Shown: in pieces, positions 16,521 to 25,532 of the stretch
How positions within the stretch are numbered: position 1 is the first letter of the stretch
How the letters are laid out: the number at the start of each line of letters is the position of its first letter
Assembly: GCA_017942005.1 (NCBI GenBank)
Contig: JAGAVJ010000053.1
Location: 101,857 to 165,856, forward strand
Reading direction: 5' to 3'
DNA: 64,000 nt
Source: Clostridia bacterium
GTDB taxonomy: Bacteria > Bacillota > Clostridia > Oscillospirales > CAG-272
Program-made: the position numbers and the translations under genes
The notes under the pieces: generated by a model
The model's database searches: none
What the model was told of the DNA's origin: nothing
The model's input: only the letters and a program-made list of their open reading frames with translations

Positions 16521-17462
16521 TCAGCCATGGAGCTTTGCCAAGATTGTTTCAAAGTAATCCGGCAATGCCGTTTCAAATTCAAGATAGTCTCCTGTGCGCG
16601 GATGAATGAATCCAAGAACCTTTGCATGAAGACATTGACCGTGCAGAATATCGCTGTTTTTTTGTTCAAAGCTGTTTTTCCCACTGCCGTAAACGGGATC
16701 ACCAAGCAGCGGATGTCCTTTATATGCCATGTGGACGCGGATTTGATGCGTGCGTCCCGTTTCCAGCTGAAAACGGCAATATGTAAATGCCCCAAACGGC
16801 GTAGATAACCGTTCCAATACGGTGTAATGCGTGACTGCACGGCGTGCGCCGGGGGCGTTTGAAACCGCCATTTTCTTTCGGTCGATTGGATGACGTGCAA
16901 GCGGGGCGTCAATGGTGCCTTCCTCGTCTTTCAAGCTGCCAAGAACAATTGCGTGGTAAATGCGCTTGACAGTGTGTGCTTTGATTTGCTCGGCTAAGGA
17001 GATGTGTGCCGCGTCATTTTTGGCAACTATCAGAATCCCGGAGGTGTCACGGTCAATGCGATGCACAATTCCTGGACGGATGACGCCATTAATCCCGGAA
17101 AGAGAAGTACCGCAATGAAAGAGCAGGGCGGAGACGAGTGTTCCGGTGTAATTTCCGGGGGCAGGGTGCACAACCATACCTTTGGGTTTATTGACCAGAA
17201 TGACATCCTGATCTTCGTACACGATATCAAGCGGAATGTCTTCCGGAACAACCTCCAGCGGTATTGGCTCCGGAATTTCAATTTCAATTACATCGCCGGA
17301 TGCGGTTTTATAATTTTTCGGTACACGCATCCCGTTGACCGAAATCGTCTCTTCATCTGCACACAGAAGCTTTTGCACAGCAGAACGGGACAGCTCTGTA
17401 TGGGCTGCTAGATAGACGTCAATCCGGATGCCGCCCTCTGTCTGTTCAACGGTCAGCTGCAT
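16521..17462 (-). CDS. rluD: RluA-family pseudouridine synthase (RluD type)
   Basis: Converts specific uridines in RNA, most likely 23S rRNA helix 69 positions, to pseudouridine. 313 residues: an S4 RNA-binding domain at residues ~12-70 (RIDVYLAAHTELSRSAVQKLL) and a catalytic domain with the signature HRIDRDTSGILIVAKN; the nucleophile is Asp137. The GRTHQIRVHMAYKGHPLLGDPVYG motif is complete. It starts inside the last codons of lspA (17-base overlap; SD GAGG within lspA), and this lspA-rluD pairing is common in Bacillota. Exact target sites cannot be read from sequence. Confidence 0.94.
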   Translation of the reverse strand: MQLTVEQTEGGIRIDVYLAAHTELSRSAVQKLLCADEETISVNGMRVPKNYKTASGDVIEIEIPEPIPLEVVPEDIPLDIVYEDQDVILVNKPKGMVVHPAPGNYTGTLVSALLFHCGTSLSGINGVIRPGIVHRIDRDTSGILIVAKNDAAHISLAEQIKAHTVKRIYHAIVLGSLKDEEGTIDAPLARHPIDRKKMAVSNAPGARRAVTHYTVLERLSTPFGAFTYCRFQLETGRTHQIRVHMAYKGHPLLGDPVYGSGKNSFEQKNSDILHGQCLHAKVLGFIHPRTGDYLEFETALPDYFETILAKLHG

Positions 17463-18036
17463 CGTCGTGCTCCTCAGCTGCAGCGGATGATGGCTTTTCC
17501 GTCTCTTTTTCCGTATCGATATTTGGGTTTACTGTATTGGTTTTCGCAGGTGAACCTTTTTTTTCATCCTCAAACTCGGCATACAGAAACAGCCATAAAA
17601 AAATCAAAGCGCAGCCGATACAGACAAACGTATCCGCTGTATTGAATACGGCGAAATGAATCAGTCTGAAATCTACAAAATCGACGACATAGCCAAGAAC
17701 AATACGGTCGATCATATTGCCGATGCCGCCGCCGATAATCAAAGAAAGCGCAGTACAGAGAAGTGGGTGCGCGTCACGTTTGTAATACAGATAACAGGAA
17801 AGCAATACAATGGCGACGGTGGAAATGACCAAAAAGATCCAGCGGTGATCGGCGAGAATGCCGAATGCCGCACCGTAATTGGTGACATATGTCAAGTGCA
17901 GTACGTCTTTTATGATCGGATAGGTATCAATTGGCGCAAGATGCTTTATGGCGAGCTGTTTGGTCAATTGGTCTAATAGGATTGATGCTAAAATGATACC
18001 GCACCAGATGATACCGTGTTTGTTTTTTTTCGTCAT
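17446..18036 (-). CDS. lspA: Lipoprotein signal peptidase (signal peptidase II)
   Basis: Inner-membrane aspartyl protease that cleaves lipoprotein signal peptides after diacylglyceryl transfer; several lipoproteins in this window (the two solute-binding proteins and ApbE) are substrates by their lipoboxes. 196 residues with four membrane helices over ~1-155. Conserved regions: LDQLTKQLAIKHL (first catalytic-domain motif), the YVTNYGAAFGIL motif, GGGIGNMIDRI and the VVDFVDF catalytic aspartate. A C-terminal polar tail of ~40 residues (KKGSPAKTNTVNPN) is not part of the family core. It starts 111 bases after divIVA, beyond a large hairpin that may be an attenuator, and overlaps rluD by 17 bases. 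Confidence 0.95.
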   Translation of the reverse strand: MTKKNKHGIIWCGIILASILLDQLTKQLAIKHLAPIDTYPIIKDVLHLTYVTNYGAAFGILADHRWIFLVISTVAIVLLSCYLYYKRDAHPLLCTALSLIIGGGIGNMIDRIVLGYVVDFVDFRLIHFAVFNTADTFVCIGCALIFLWLFLYAEFEDEKKGSPAKTNTVNPNIDTEKETEKPSSAAAEEHDDAADR

Positions 18037-18061
18037 AAGGGATATGTCCTGTGGTAAATAC

Positions 18062-18131
18062 CAAAAAGAAGCATCTGGGATCCGCTGTCCTGCACTGTAC
18101 AGAGCTTAGGATGGGACACAGAGATGCTTCT
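18062..18131 (-). terminator. Large hairpin with T-run between divIVA and lspA
   Basis: On the minus strand, AGAAGCATCT (18131-18122) pairs perfectly with AGATGCTTCT (18076-18067) and is followed by TTTTT. Between the arms are TGTCC/GGGACA and the palindrome CTGTACAG, so the whole 65 bases can form one extended structure. It stands between two genes of the same direction, so it would end the sepF-divIVA transcript or attenuate read-through into lspA. Confidence 0.65.
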
Positions 18132-18147
18132 GTTCCTTTCAAGAGAA

Positions 18148-19074
18148 TTACGAGTCCGCGGTGTCCTGACCGTTGGTGGAATTTGCTTTGATACCGAATG
18201 CTGCTTCCATCTCTTCCTCTGTGACGAGTGTATTTTCATTCACTTCGGCCGCAAGCGACTCAAACAGCGCATCGGCATCTTCTGTGTTTGCTTTTTTGTT
18301 TGATGGCTGCTTTGCTTTTGTTTGCTGTCGGTTCTGGGCGAGTGGGGCTGTATGGGATGCAGGCGTTGTCGTTTGTGCAGAAGCTTCTGCGGCAAAATCA
18401 TCCAGTGTGACATGGCGGATTGCCGGTGTGTTCTGTGCCGATACCTTTGCAAAAACCTGAGTGTCGCCGCTTTCTTCCCCGGTAGGGGTACGCGGCGATT
18501 TGATGGAACTGTCACTTGCATTGATATCAAAATCGAAGTCTTCTTTGATCAAATCCGCAATACTGTCTGCAATTTTACCGACAAAAGCGTTATTGTCAAC
18601 GGCATTCATGGCTGCCGCTTCCGCACCTGCGTTTGGCGACAATTCTTCCAGATATTCAATGTGCTTTTTGTATTTTTCAAAAAGGTCTTCTTTTAGTGCG
18701 GCGACTTCATTTTTTAAATCCAACAGAATTTTGCGTTCCGCGGCTGCCTTGTCACGAAACTCGGATAAGACGCGCATACAGTCCGATTTGGTGGAACGCA
18801 TGATTTTATCAGCGCGGTCAGATGCGTCAGCAACAATCTGTTTGCCGGCCTTCTGTGCATTGATCAGTGCGGTACGGATGGATTCTTCCTCGGCACGCAT
18901 GACATCCAATGCATCCATCGTCGATTGCAGCTTTCGTTCCAGTGCATCATTTTCGCGGTAAAGATCCGTATACTTTTCCATGACGAAGCTGATATATTCA
19001 TCAACCTCTGGAATGCTGTAGCCGCGCATGACATGGGTAAACTCTTTATTTTTCAACTCATGAGGCGGAATCAA
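18148..19074 (-). CDS. divIVA: DivIVA domain cell-division protein
   Basis: 308-residue polar-localising or division-site coiled-coil protein of the DivIVA/GpsB group. The N-terminus IPPHELKNKEFTHVMRGY matches the membrane-binding DivIVA motif (F near residue 12, the RGY at 18-20), followed by a coiled coil over ~25-150. The C-terminal half is low complexity (Thr, Gln, Ala and Ser rich) and longer than in B. subtilis DivIVA (~164 residues). The start is TTG at 19074 behind a near-perfect SD AAAGGAGG; no closer ATG exists. It is the last gene of the sepF-yggT-ylmH-divIVA cluster and is followed by the hairpin before lspA. Confidence 0.9.
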   Translation of the reverse strand: MIPPHELKNKEFTHVMRGYSIPEVDEYISFVMEKYTDLYRENDALERKLQSTMDALDVMRAEEESIRTALINAQKAGKQIVADASDRADKIMRSTKSDCMRVLSEFRDKAAAERKILLDLKNEVAALKEDLFEKYKKHIEYLEELSPNAGAEAAAMNAVDNNAFVGKIADSIADLIKEDFDFDINASDSSIKSPRTPTGEESGDTQVFAKVSAQNTPAIRHVTLDDFAAEASAQTTTPASHTAPLAQNRQQTKAKQPSNKKANTEDADALFESLAAEVNENTLVTEEEMEAAFGIKANSTNGQDTADS

Positions 19075-19109
19075 ATGTGAAATCCTCCTTTGGTCCGATT
19101 TTTTCCGAA

Positions 19110-20012
19110 TTAAATAAACTTTTTCATACGAATACGAAGACGTCCTTTTTTGGAGGTACCATCGATTGCCTCCAATACATACCGTCCATATCCGTGAATG
19201 GACAGAACTGTCCCAGCTGCAAGCGCTGTGTCCTGTGCATCGGTCTGTCTGAAATCGACTTCGACCGCACCGGATGACACCAGCTGTTTGGCTTTTTCCC
19301 GTGACAGATGACAGGCAGATGCAATGACAGCATCAAGGCGCAAAGAAGCAACGGTATCAGAGAGAATCTCATACCGTCTGGAATCGGGGGTCTTTTCTGC
19401 TTCTTCTTTGGTGATCGTGGAAATTTTTACTTTATCATTGCCGATACGTTCCAATGCGGACTGTAAATAGGCACAAAAACGGGTCTTTAAAAAGATTACG
19501 GCATGGCAGTCGTCTGTCACGGCAATATCGCCGATGACGGACCGTTCCATTCCGAGAGACAGAAGGGAACCCAGATAATCTCTATGTGTCAGATGCCTGT
19601 ATCCAGAGCCGGACACACAAACAGCACCGATGCTGTTTTCTTCCTGGCAAAAGGAGAGCAGTACGGAAGTGGCTGCGGGACACAAATCCCTGCAATTTTG
19701 CTGCGATGTCATTGGTACTTCCATGGATTTGCCGGTGATAGCCGCTGTTTCTGCGATATATTCGGGGAATAGGAATAACATACACCGTTCCGCAAATGGG
19801 TATCCGCCATAGAACATCCAGTCTGCGCCTTCTGTTTTCCCGCATTGTGTGAGAAAGGTACGAATGAGATACTGTTCTCCAAGGTTTAAAAAATCAGAGT
19901 GTACCGTACTCCCGCTTTCTGCCCGGACAATCAGGTCTTCCATATGAGACAACAGCATGCGCTCGTCCTCAGTACGTGCGAGAAAGGTGATTGCTTTATC
20001 GTGTTTTGCCAT
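19110..20012 (-). CDS. ylmH: YlmH-type S4 RNA-binding protein
   Basis: 300 residues. The N-terminal two thirds carry the YlmH domain (LSHMEDLIVRAESG; FPEYIAE; a GALLSLGMERSVIGDI-like stretch DYLGSLLSLGMERSVIGDI). The C-terminal ~70 residues are an S4 RNA-binding fold (SLRLDAVIASACHLSREKA, KQLVSSGAVEVDFRQ) ending in basic RLRIRMKKF. YlmH in Bacillota handles stalled ribosomes (peptidyl-tRNA on the large subunit) and is conserved in the division cluster. Its ATG is 6 bases after the yggT stop with no SD of its own, so it probably depends on coupling. Confidence 0.94.
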   Translation of the reverse strand: MAKHDKAITFLARTEDERMLLSHMEDLIVRAESGSTVHSDFLNLGEQYLIRTFLTQCGKTEGADWMFYGGYPFAERCMLFLFPEYIAETAAITGKSMEVPMTSQQNCRDLCPAATSVLLSFCQEENSIGAVCVSGSGYRHLTHRDYLGSLLSLGMERSVIGDIAVTDDCHAVIFLKTRFCAYLQSALERIGNDKVKISTITKEEAEKTPDSRRYEILSDTVASLRLDAVIASACHLSREKAKQLVSSGAVEVDFRQTDAQDTALAAGTVLSIHGYGRYVLEAIDGTSKKGRLRIRMKKFI

Positions 20013-20018
20013 CGTGTA

Positions 20019-20291
20019 TCAAGCAATCAGCGCTGTCTGAATGAGAGACAGCAGAATAAATGTGACAAAAAATGACAGATCCAGCGGCATGGAAGCAATA
20101 AATTCAAAACGCTCAAGTACACACCGTACAGGGTATATCACGACTTCCGTTACTTGATAGATAAACATGGTGAGCGCATTTTCTTCCAGCATCGGCAGCC
20201 AGGATAAAATTGCACGGATCATCATGAGAAGCTGCATTGCGCCAATGAGCAGATATGCAACATTGGAAATCACATATATAAAGTGGTTCAA
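20019..20291 (-). CDS. YggT family membrane protein
   Basis: 90 residues, two membrane helices (residues ~8-30 and ~62-88) joined by a short outside loop with the family's RAILSWLPMLEENALTMF and the conserved TEVVIYPVR that marks YggT. Members help tether division or osmotic functions at the membrane; the function is poorly known. The start codon is TTG at 20291 (TTG AAC CAC TTT), placed only 3 bases after the sepF stop. Position between sepF and ylmH is the standard arrangement in Bacillota. Confidence 0.9.
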   Translation of the reverse strand: MNHFIYVISNVAYLLIGAMQLLMMIRAILSWLPMLEENALTMFIYQVTEVVIYPVRCVLERFEFIASMPLDLSFFVTFILLSLIQTALIA

Positions 20292-20294
20292 GGC

Positions 20295-20852
20295 TTATAA
20301 GTCACCCGAGAAAATATCATTCTCGTCGATAGGAGATTTTGGTTCAGGCTTGGGTTCCGGACCGCGCAGCTGATCTCCTGTCACATCCACCTCATGCGGC
20401 GTAATGACAAAGGTATTGTTTGCAACGCGCTTGAGCTGTCCGTCAATGGAGTAGGCGACACCGGAGAGAAAATCAATTAAGCGGCGTGCGGTTTCCTTAT
20501 TGGTTCCTTCTAAATTCAGGACAACAGTACGGCGGTTGAGCAGGTGATCTGCAATCTGGTTAACATTATCATACCGGTCGGGTTTTACGACCTTCAATTC
20601 CAATGTGGAACCGCTGGAACCAGCAGAAGACGTTCTCTGTGCGGTCTGTCTCGTTCCTTGATTGGAGGATTGCTGAGGCTGCTGATCAAAGGAAGAACCG
20701 AAGCCTGCATCATATGTACCTGCATTTTGCTGTGTGCCGATATTTGTTTGATCCTGACCCGGGATATCATCACCGAACAGATCTCCGTCATATTCATTAT
20801 AATCGAGATCATCAGAGCCTACCATGCTCTTGATCTTATCAAAAACTCCCAT
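20295..20852 (-). CDS. sepF: Cell division protein SepF
   Basis: Membrane-binding FtsZ partner that joins the early division ring. About 185 residues. The N-terminus MGVFDKIKSM is the amphipathic membrane-anchoring helix typical of SepF, so I place the start at ATG 20852 (SD TGGAGG 6 bases before) rather than at the GTG seven codons upstream. A Gln/Ser/Asn-rich linker covers ~45-90. The conserved SepF domain is at ~92-175 (KVVKPDRYDNVNQIADHLLN, TVVLNLEGTNKETARRLIDF, VANNTFVITPHEVDVTG). First gene of the yggT-ylmH-divIVA run. Confidence 0.95.
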   Translation of the reverse strand: MGVFDKIKSMVGSDDLDYNEYDGDLFGDDIPGQDQTNIGTQQNAGTYDAGFGSSFDQQPQQSSNQGTRQTAQRTSSAGSSGSTLELKVVKPDRYDNVNQIADHLLNRRTVVLNLEGTNKETARRLIDFLSGVAYSIDGQLKRVANNTFVITPHEVDVTGDQLRGPEPKPEPKSPIDENDIFSGDL

Positions 20853-21044
20853 GTTAAACCTCCACTGTGTCACAAAAAATTTTATCAGATAAATAAAACG
20901 ACGATTTCTTGTTTTAAAGCATACAATCAGGGAAAAGCGCGTTTTTTGCGCAAATTTGAAGTATCACTTTATTATATCACAGAATTGCATTTTATGCATC
21001 ACCTTTTTAGCAGAAAACACGAATTTTAACAATTTATTTACAAA

Positions 21045-21806
21045 TTACCGAGCTCCTGCGACAGGATTTTGTTTATCCGGATAGACTCTTGCGCCAAAGA
21101 TTTTGGAGCCAATCCGCACGATGTCAGAGCCGCAAAGAATGGCTTCTCTGTATGAGCCGCTCATTCCCATGGAGAGCACCGGTTTTACATCGTTCCGCTT
21201 TGAAAGACGGTTTTCGCACAGCATATCAAACAATGATTTTGTCTGTGAAAAATAATGCAGATATGCATCGTGGTCTCCTGTGTTCGGTGCAATGGTCATC
21301 AAACCGCGGATGCGGACCGCAGGCGCAGCTTCCGTTACGGCGTCATAAAATGCAAGAAGCTCCGCTTCCTCCGGCAGTATCCCGCCTTTGGAGGGTTCTC
21401 TGCCGATGTTGATCTCAATCAGGCAATCCATGGTGCGGTTGTGCTTCTGCGCCTGACGGTGAATTTCTTTTGCAAGGGAAAGGGAATCCAGGGAATGGAT
21501 CATATCTACCTTGTCTATGATGTATTTGACTTTGTTTGATTGCAGCGAACCAATGAGATGCACCGATACGCCGTCCAAATGAAGCAGCGGATATTTTTCG
21601 CATAGCTCCTGTACCCGGTTTTCGCCGATGCAGCGAATGCCGCATGTATCAATGGCGTGGTTGATGCGGTCGACATCGACGGTCTTTGTCACTGCCATCA
21701 GTGTTACTTCTTTTTGGAAGGGGGAGGCGTTTTGCGCCTGCGCAATTTCTTTGCGCACTTCTGCAATATTTTGATCAATTTTTGCCATTATTTCATCATT
21801 TTCCAT
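21045..21806 (-). CDS. YggS family PLP-binding protein (PLP homeostasis)
   Basis: 253 residues, alanine-racemase-like TIM barrel without the C-terminal domain. The PLP lysine is in LMAVTKTVDVDRI (near residue 41), and the phosphate-binding motif is in VLSMGMSGSYREAI (near residue 214). Members hold pyridoxal phosphate and balance vitamin B6 and amino acid pools; no enzymatic activity is established. Good SD (AAAGGATGG) at ~9 bases. It lies 39 bases after the HlyD-like gene and 192 bases before sepF, matching the ylmE position of the ylm cluster (ylmE is the YggS gene there). Confidence 0.94.
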   Translation of the reverse strand: MENDEIMAKIDQNIAEVRKEIAQAQNASPFQKEVTLMAVTKTVDVDRINHAIDTCGIRCIGENRVQELCEKYPLLHLDGVSVHLIGSLQSNKVKYIIDKVDMIHSLDSLSLAKEIHRQAQKHNRTMDCLIEINIGREPSKGGILPEEAELLAFYDAVTEAAPAVRIRGLMTIAPNTGDHDAYLHYFSQTKSLFDMLCENRLSKRNDVKPVLSMGMSGSYREAILCGSDIVRIGSKIFGARVYPDKQNPVAGAR

Positions 21807-21845
21807 GCTGAATCCATCCTTTTGTTTGCTTGATAATCAAAATCG

Positions 21846-23114
21846 TTATGTAATGATTTTCCCGACATACAGGTTTTTGCCGCTTGTAATGATGTGATCA
21901 TATAATTCCAACATATCGGCGTCTTCTGCTGTGCCGTTGTTTTCACGGCAGATAAAGTAGCCGTCAATTTCTCTGAGCGGATCAATACGGCGGAATTTCA
22001 CGGTATATCCCTCCAGAATATAGACGCCCTGAACGCCGTCAACAATACGGACAGCGGATATGGGTACCTTATATCCGTTGCAGGTTTCCGTGACGATCTG
22101 GACGCTCTGACGGCGCAGAAAGCTGAAATGCTCCGGTATGGAATTGGTACGGAAAATAAGGACCACACGGTCGTCATCTGCCTGTAAAATCATACGGTCG
22201 AGAATCATGGTAATGCGCACATCAGAATTATACGGAAATATAACGGTATAGGAATAGCCTTCCGTATATGCACGGCTTTCTTCTGTATTGATTGCGACGC
22301 CAAGATACCAGTTATAATCGGTTACGATTTTTCCGCAGTTTTTACCGCCTTCGCTGTTCCGTTCCAGCGACATATCTGCGGCGGAAGAGACAAGGCTGTC
22401 AAATTCATCCAAGGTGAGATTATCTATTTTATCTGAGGAAAAAATGTTTTCAAAGCCGTCAATATCAGCATAATAATATCCGGAAACACTGGAGGCTACC
22501 GTTTCGGCAACCGTGCCGGAGCTTGTTACCAGTGCGGAACGCTGTGCTTCCAGCGCATCAATCTGCGCATTGAAATTTTCGACATGCTTTGTGATGATCA
22601 AACGCTGATTCATAGCAGAGACCAATTCGTCGGATTTTGCCATGGCATATCCGGCAGAACCTTCTGCCATACGGGTCAAAAGGGTATAATATGCATTGAA
22701 TATAGTCGTATCGACAAGCTGTGTATCCGAATAGCTGACATTTTCATCTAAATTGGAGTTTTTCAGCCGTTTGATTTTACGTTCAATTTCCTGCAGCGTG
22801 ATACTGGATTCCTCCGACGCGCTGCCGGCATAAACCTGACAAACTTCTTCTCCGACAGCAACTTTTGTACCGTCTTCACAAAGAAAATTCATATTTCCCG
22901 TCTGTCCGGGAGAGGTATAGAGCAGCGTCTCACCACGGAAAAAATAGGCATCGTATTCGGTTACTTCTTCTTGTGCGGTCTGGGTAATGGTCGCGGTTTC
23001 CACATCGGTTTTCATGCTTCCGATGATGTGATAAAGCAAAAACACGGCAAATCCGACCGACAGCACGGTGGAAATGACATATTTTAAGACACTTGCCAAA
23101 TATTTTAAATCCAT
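21846..23114 (-). CDS. HlyD-like membrane-fusion adaptor protein
   Basis: About 422 residues. One N-terminal membrane helix (~residues 10-33), then an extracytoplasmic region with a biotinyl-lipoyl-like half-motif (GETLLYTSPGQTGNMNFL, EDGTKVAVGEEVCQVYAG), a coiled-coil hairpin (~105-200: LQEIERKIKRLKNSN; NFNAQIDALEAQR) and a beta-barrel-like C-terminus (NSIPEHFSFLRRQSVQI, VPISAVRIVDGVQGVYILEG). That order is the HlyD/CusB adaptor layout. I prefer ATG 23114 because the SD AGGAGG lies 11 bases ahead of it and too close to the GTG at 23123. No transporter pair is adjacent. Genes of this kind are frequently found in this position before ylmE in Clostridia; the role in envelope or division is not known. 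Confidence 0.82.
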   Translation of the reverse strand: MDLKYLASVLKYVISTVLSVGFAVFLLYHIIGSMKTDVETATITQTAQEEVTEYDAYFFRGETLLYTSPGQTGNMNFLCEDGTKVAVGEEVCQVYAGSASEESSITLQEIERKIKRLKNSNLDENVSYSDTQLVDTTIFNAYYTLLTRMAEGSAGYAMAKSDELVSAMNQRLIITKHVENFNAQIDALEAQRSALVTSSGTVAETVASSVSGYYYADIDGFENIFSSDKIDNLTLDEFDSLVSSAADMSLERNSEGGKNCGKIVTDYNWYLGVAINTEESRAYTEGYSYTVIFPYNSDVRITMILDRMILQADDDRVVLIFRTNSIPEHFSFLRRQSVQIVTETCNGYKVPISAVRIVDGVQGVYILEGYTVKFRRIDPLREIDGYFICRENNGTAEDADMLELYDHIITSGKNLYVGKIIT

Positions 23115-23132
23115 GGAATGCACATCCTCCTC

Positions 23133-24116
23133 TCACACTTGATGAAAAATTCGTATAGTTTCCCTGCATAGCCACTGCAGAGGGTCTGTTTTTTCTAAGA
23201 TATCTTCCGGTATACGGTCCGGATAAAGCCAATGCATCTGCGGATTGCGCCGAAACCATGTCAGCTGACGTTTTGCATACTGTCTTGTTGCGGCACACAG
23301 CTTTGTGCAGGCGTCTTCCTGTGTCATTTCACCATGCAGGTACGCAAGAAATTCCTTATAGCCAATTGCCTGCGCCGCAGTGGAGCCATCCGGAAGATAT
23401 CCTTCCCGGTACAAACGCTGTACTTCATTAAGCAGTCCGCGATCAAGCATTTGTCTCACACGGCGGTTGATGCGGTCGTGCAGAATGGAACGGTCACAAT
23501 AATCAAGACCGACATAGCATGCATCGAAGGCAGGCGGCGCTTTGTGGGATTCTGCATCCCATTCTGATTTCGGTTTTCCTGTGACAAGATAAATTTCCAG
23601 TGCACGAAGAACGCGTTTGACATTGTTTTTATGAATGGCAGCGGCAGAAGGGGGATCGACTTCTGCAAGGCGTGCATAAAGCGCGTCAATTCCGTCTCGC
23701 TCCAAATCGGCTTTCAGCTGTGATAAAATGGTTTCGTTTTCCGGCGCTTCCTCTTTTTTTGCCGCATCCGAAAATACCGTTTGGCGAATGGTGCTGTCAA
23801 GATACAGCCCGGTTCCGCCGCAGAAGATCGGCAGCTTGCCGCGTGACAGAATATCATTTGCACATGCGGTTGCCAGCTGCACATAGTCTGCACAGGAGAA
23901 TGGTTTTCGCGGATCTGCAAAGTCGATCATATGGTGGGGAATACCCTGCATTTCGGCTTCTGTCGGTTTTGCGGTACCGATGGAAAGATGCTTGTATATC
24001 TGCATGGAATCGCAGGAGATCACCTCTCCCCCAAGGCATTTCGCGGCTGCAACGGCAAGCGCGGTTTTTCCGCTTGCCGTCGGACCGACAATGCACAGAA
24101 CACGCGGCGCACTCAT
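23133..24116 (-). CDS. miaA: tRNA dimethylallyltransferase
   Basis: Adds the dimethylallyl group from DMAPP to N6 of A37 in tRNAs reading UNN codons; MiaB (43561-44997 here) then thiolates the product. 327 residues, normal length. P-loop GPTASGKTAL (residues ~11-20), the DSMQIYKHLSIGTAKPT motif, HHMIDFADPRKPFSCADY, GGTGLYLDS and the C-terminal RQYAKRQLTWFRR are all present. ATG (SD AGAAGGA) overlaps the queA stop in ATGA, indicating cotranscription with queA. It ends 18 bases before the HlyD-like start. Confidence 0.96.
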   Translation of the reverse strand: MSAPRVLCIVGPTASGKTALAVAAAKCLGGEVISCDSMQIYKHLSIGTAKPTEAEMQGIPHHMIDFADPRKPFSCADYVQLATACANDILSRGKLPIFCGGTGLYLDSTIRQTVFSDAAKKEEAPENETILSQLKADLERDGIDALYARLAEVDPPSAAAIHKNNVKRVLRALEIYLVTGKPKSEWDAESHKAPPAFDACYVGLDYCDRSILHDRINRRVRQMLDRGLLNEVQRLYREGYLPDGSTAAQAIGYKEFLAYLHGEMTQEDACTKLCAATRQYAKRQLTWFRRNPQMHWLYPDRIPEDILEKTDPLQWLCRETIRIFHQV

Positions 24117-25216
24117 GACCGTGCATCCTTCTCTGGATTGTTTTCTTGGATAAAGCGGTCCGTGATGAACATTGCATCGCCGAATGAGAAGAAGCGATAT
24201 TGTTCACGAATGGCTTCTTTGTATGCGTCAAGCATCATCTCTTTGGAGGTCAGGGCAGAGACAAGCATCAAAAGGGTGCTTTCTGGCAGATGAAAGTTTG
24301 TAATCAGACAGTCGACAACACGGAACTGGTACCCCGGATAGATGAAGATTCTGGTTTCGCCGTGTGCAGCATGGACGATTCCGTTTTCATCGGCAGCGCT
24401 TTCCAGGGTGCGGACGGAGGTTGTTCCAACCGCAATGATTCTGCGTCCTTCCGCTTTTGCAGCGTTGATGGTTTGAGCGGCTTCCTCCGATACGGAAAAA
24501 TATTCTGCATGCATGACATGCTCTTTGACATTGTCCACTTTTACCGGGCGGAAGGTGCCAAGACCGACATGCAGCATGACGGGAACAATGGTAATCCCTT
24601 TTTTCCGGATATCTTCCAACAGCTGTGGTGTAAAATGCAGGCCGGCCGTCGGTGCGGCGGCAGAGCCTTCTTCTTTTGCATACACGGTCTGGTACCGCGA
24701 TTTGTCCTCCAATTTGTGTGTGATGTATGGAGGAAGCGGCATATTGCCGATTTCATCCAGCACGGCATACAAGGTTTGGTATTTTTCTTTGTCATAGGTA
24801 AAGCGAACAATGCGATTGCCGTCTTCCACGGTTTCGAGAATATCCGCACGCAGGATATCGCCGCCAAAACTGACAGCAGTGCCAGGCTTCAGCCGTCTGC
24901 CCGGATGAAGCAATACCTCCCAGACATCCTCTTCTATTTGTTTCAGCAGTAAAAATTCTACGGAAACATTGGAATTTTCCGATATTTTTTTCCCGTATAT
25001 ACGTGCCGGAATGACCTTGGAATCGTTGATAACCAAAACGTCACCGGGGGTTAAGTAGTCAATGATATCGTGAAAGATACGGTGCTGCCGCTCTCCGGTA
25101 TTCCGATTTAAAACCATCAGGCGTGAAGCATCGCGTTTTTCTGCCGGTGTCTGTGCAATCAGCTCCGGCGGAAGATCATAATAAAAATCTTTGGTGGAAA
25201 GTATAGTTTCAGTCAT
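24113..25216 (-). CDS. queA: S-adenosylmethionine:tRNA ribosyltransferase-isomerase
   Basis: Transfers and rearranges the ribosyl moiety of SAM onto 7-aminomethyl-7-deazaguanine at tRNA position 34 to form epoxyqueuosine, the step after Tgt (gene at 50807). 367 residues, close to the usual ~340-360. Conserved: FYYDLPPELIAQTPAEKRDASRL at the start, VLLHPGRRLKPGT, PPYI.....R..TVYA, the AAPTAGLHFT block and LVSALT. A weak SD (GGAG) precedes the ATG. Overlaps miaA by 4 bases. The leader carries a promoter and three hairpins and is a copy of a repeat family. Confidence 0.96.
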   Translation of the reverse strand: MTETILSTKDFYYDLPPELIAQTPAEKRDASRLMVLNRNTGERQHRIFHDIIDYLTPGDVLVINDSKVIPARIYGKKISENSNVSVEFLLLKQIEEDVWEVLLHPGRRLKPGTAVSFGGDILRADILETVEDGNRIVRFTYDKEKYQTLYAVLDEIGNMPLPPYITHKLEDKSRYQTVYAKEEGSAAAPTAGLHFTPQLLEDIRKKGITIVPVMLHVGLGTFRPVKVDNVKEHVMHAEYFSVSEEAAQTINAAKAEGRRIIAVGTTSVRTLESAADENGIVHAAHGETRIFIYPGYQFRVVDCLITNFHLPESTLLMLVSALTSKEMMLDAYKEAIREQYRFFSFGDAMFITDRFIQENNPEKDARS

Positions 25217-25325
25217 AGTCTAAGCTCCATATGTAATACGCAATCTTTTAGGATTGCGTGAAAGCACAGCATTGCTGCTGTAAAGGCTTGTGCAAACAAG
25301 ACTTTCTGCGTATATTATACCATAA
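25217..25325 (-). promoter_or_regulatory. Promoter-bearing leader repeat upstream of queA
   Basis: Minus strand: extended -10 TGGTATAAT (TATAAT at 25319-25314), then a leader with three small hairpins: CTTG/CAAG, CAGCA/TGCTG and CGCAATC/GATTGCG (25259-25241). The stretch from the -10 through the CAGCAGC part is nearly the same as upstream of the NusG-II gene. A -35 is not clear. Confidence 0.6.
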
Positions 25326-25410
25326 AATTCAAAAAAAAGAAAGACGTAAATATGAATATTTTCGGAATTGCGTATCTTTTGTCTTAATAACAATTACACG
25401 CAATATTAAA

Positions 25411-25443
25411 AAAGCATTGCCGTTTTCATGCAATGCTTTTTTT
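25411..25443. terminator. Bidirectional terminator between queA and the second solute-binding gene
   Basis: Stem AAAGCATTGC (25411-25420) with GCAATGCTTT (25430-25439), A-run before, T-run after. The gap 25217-25532 holds only the queA leader and this hairpin. Confidence 0.8.
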
Positions 25444-25532
25444 ATAGGAGCAGATTTTAGGAACAGCAGAGAATCCTGGAATTGTTATAATGCATTCCAA
25501 TAGAACATAAAAACGTTCTGCTGTCGGCATTT

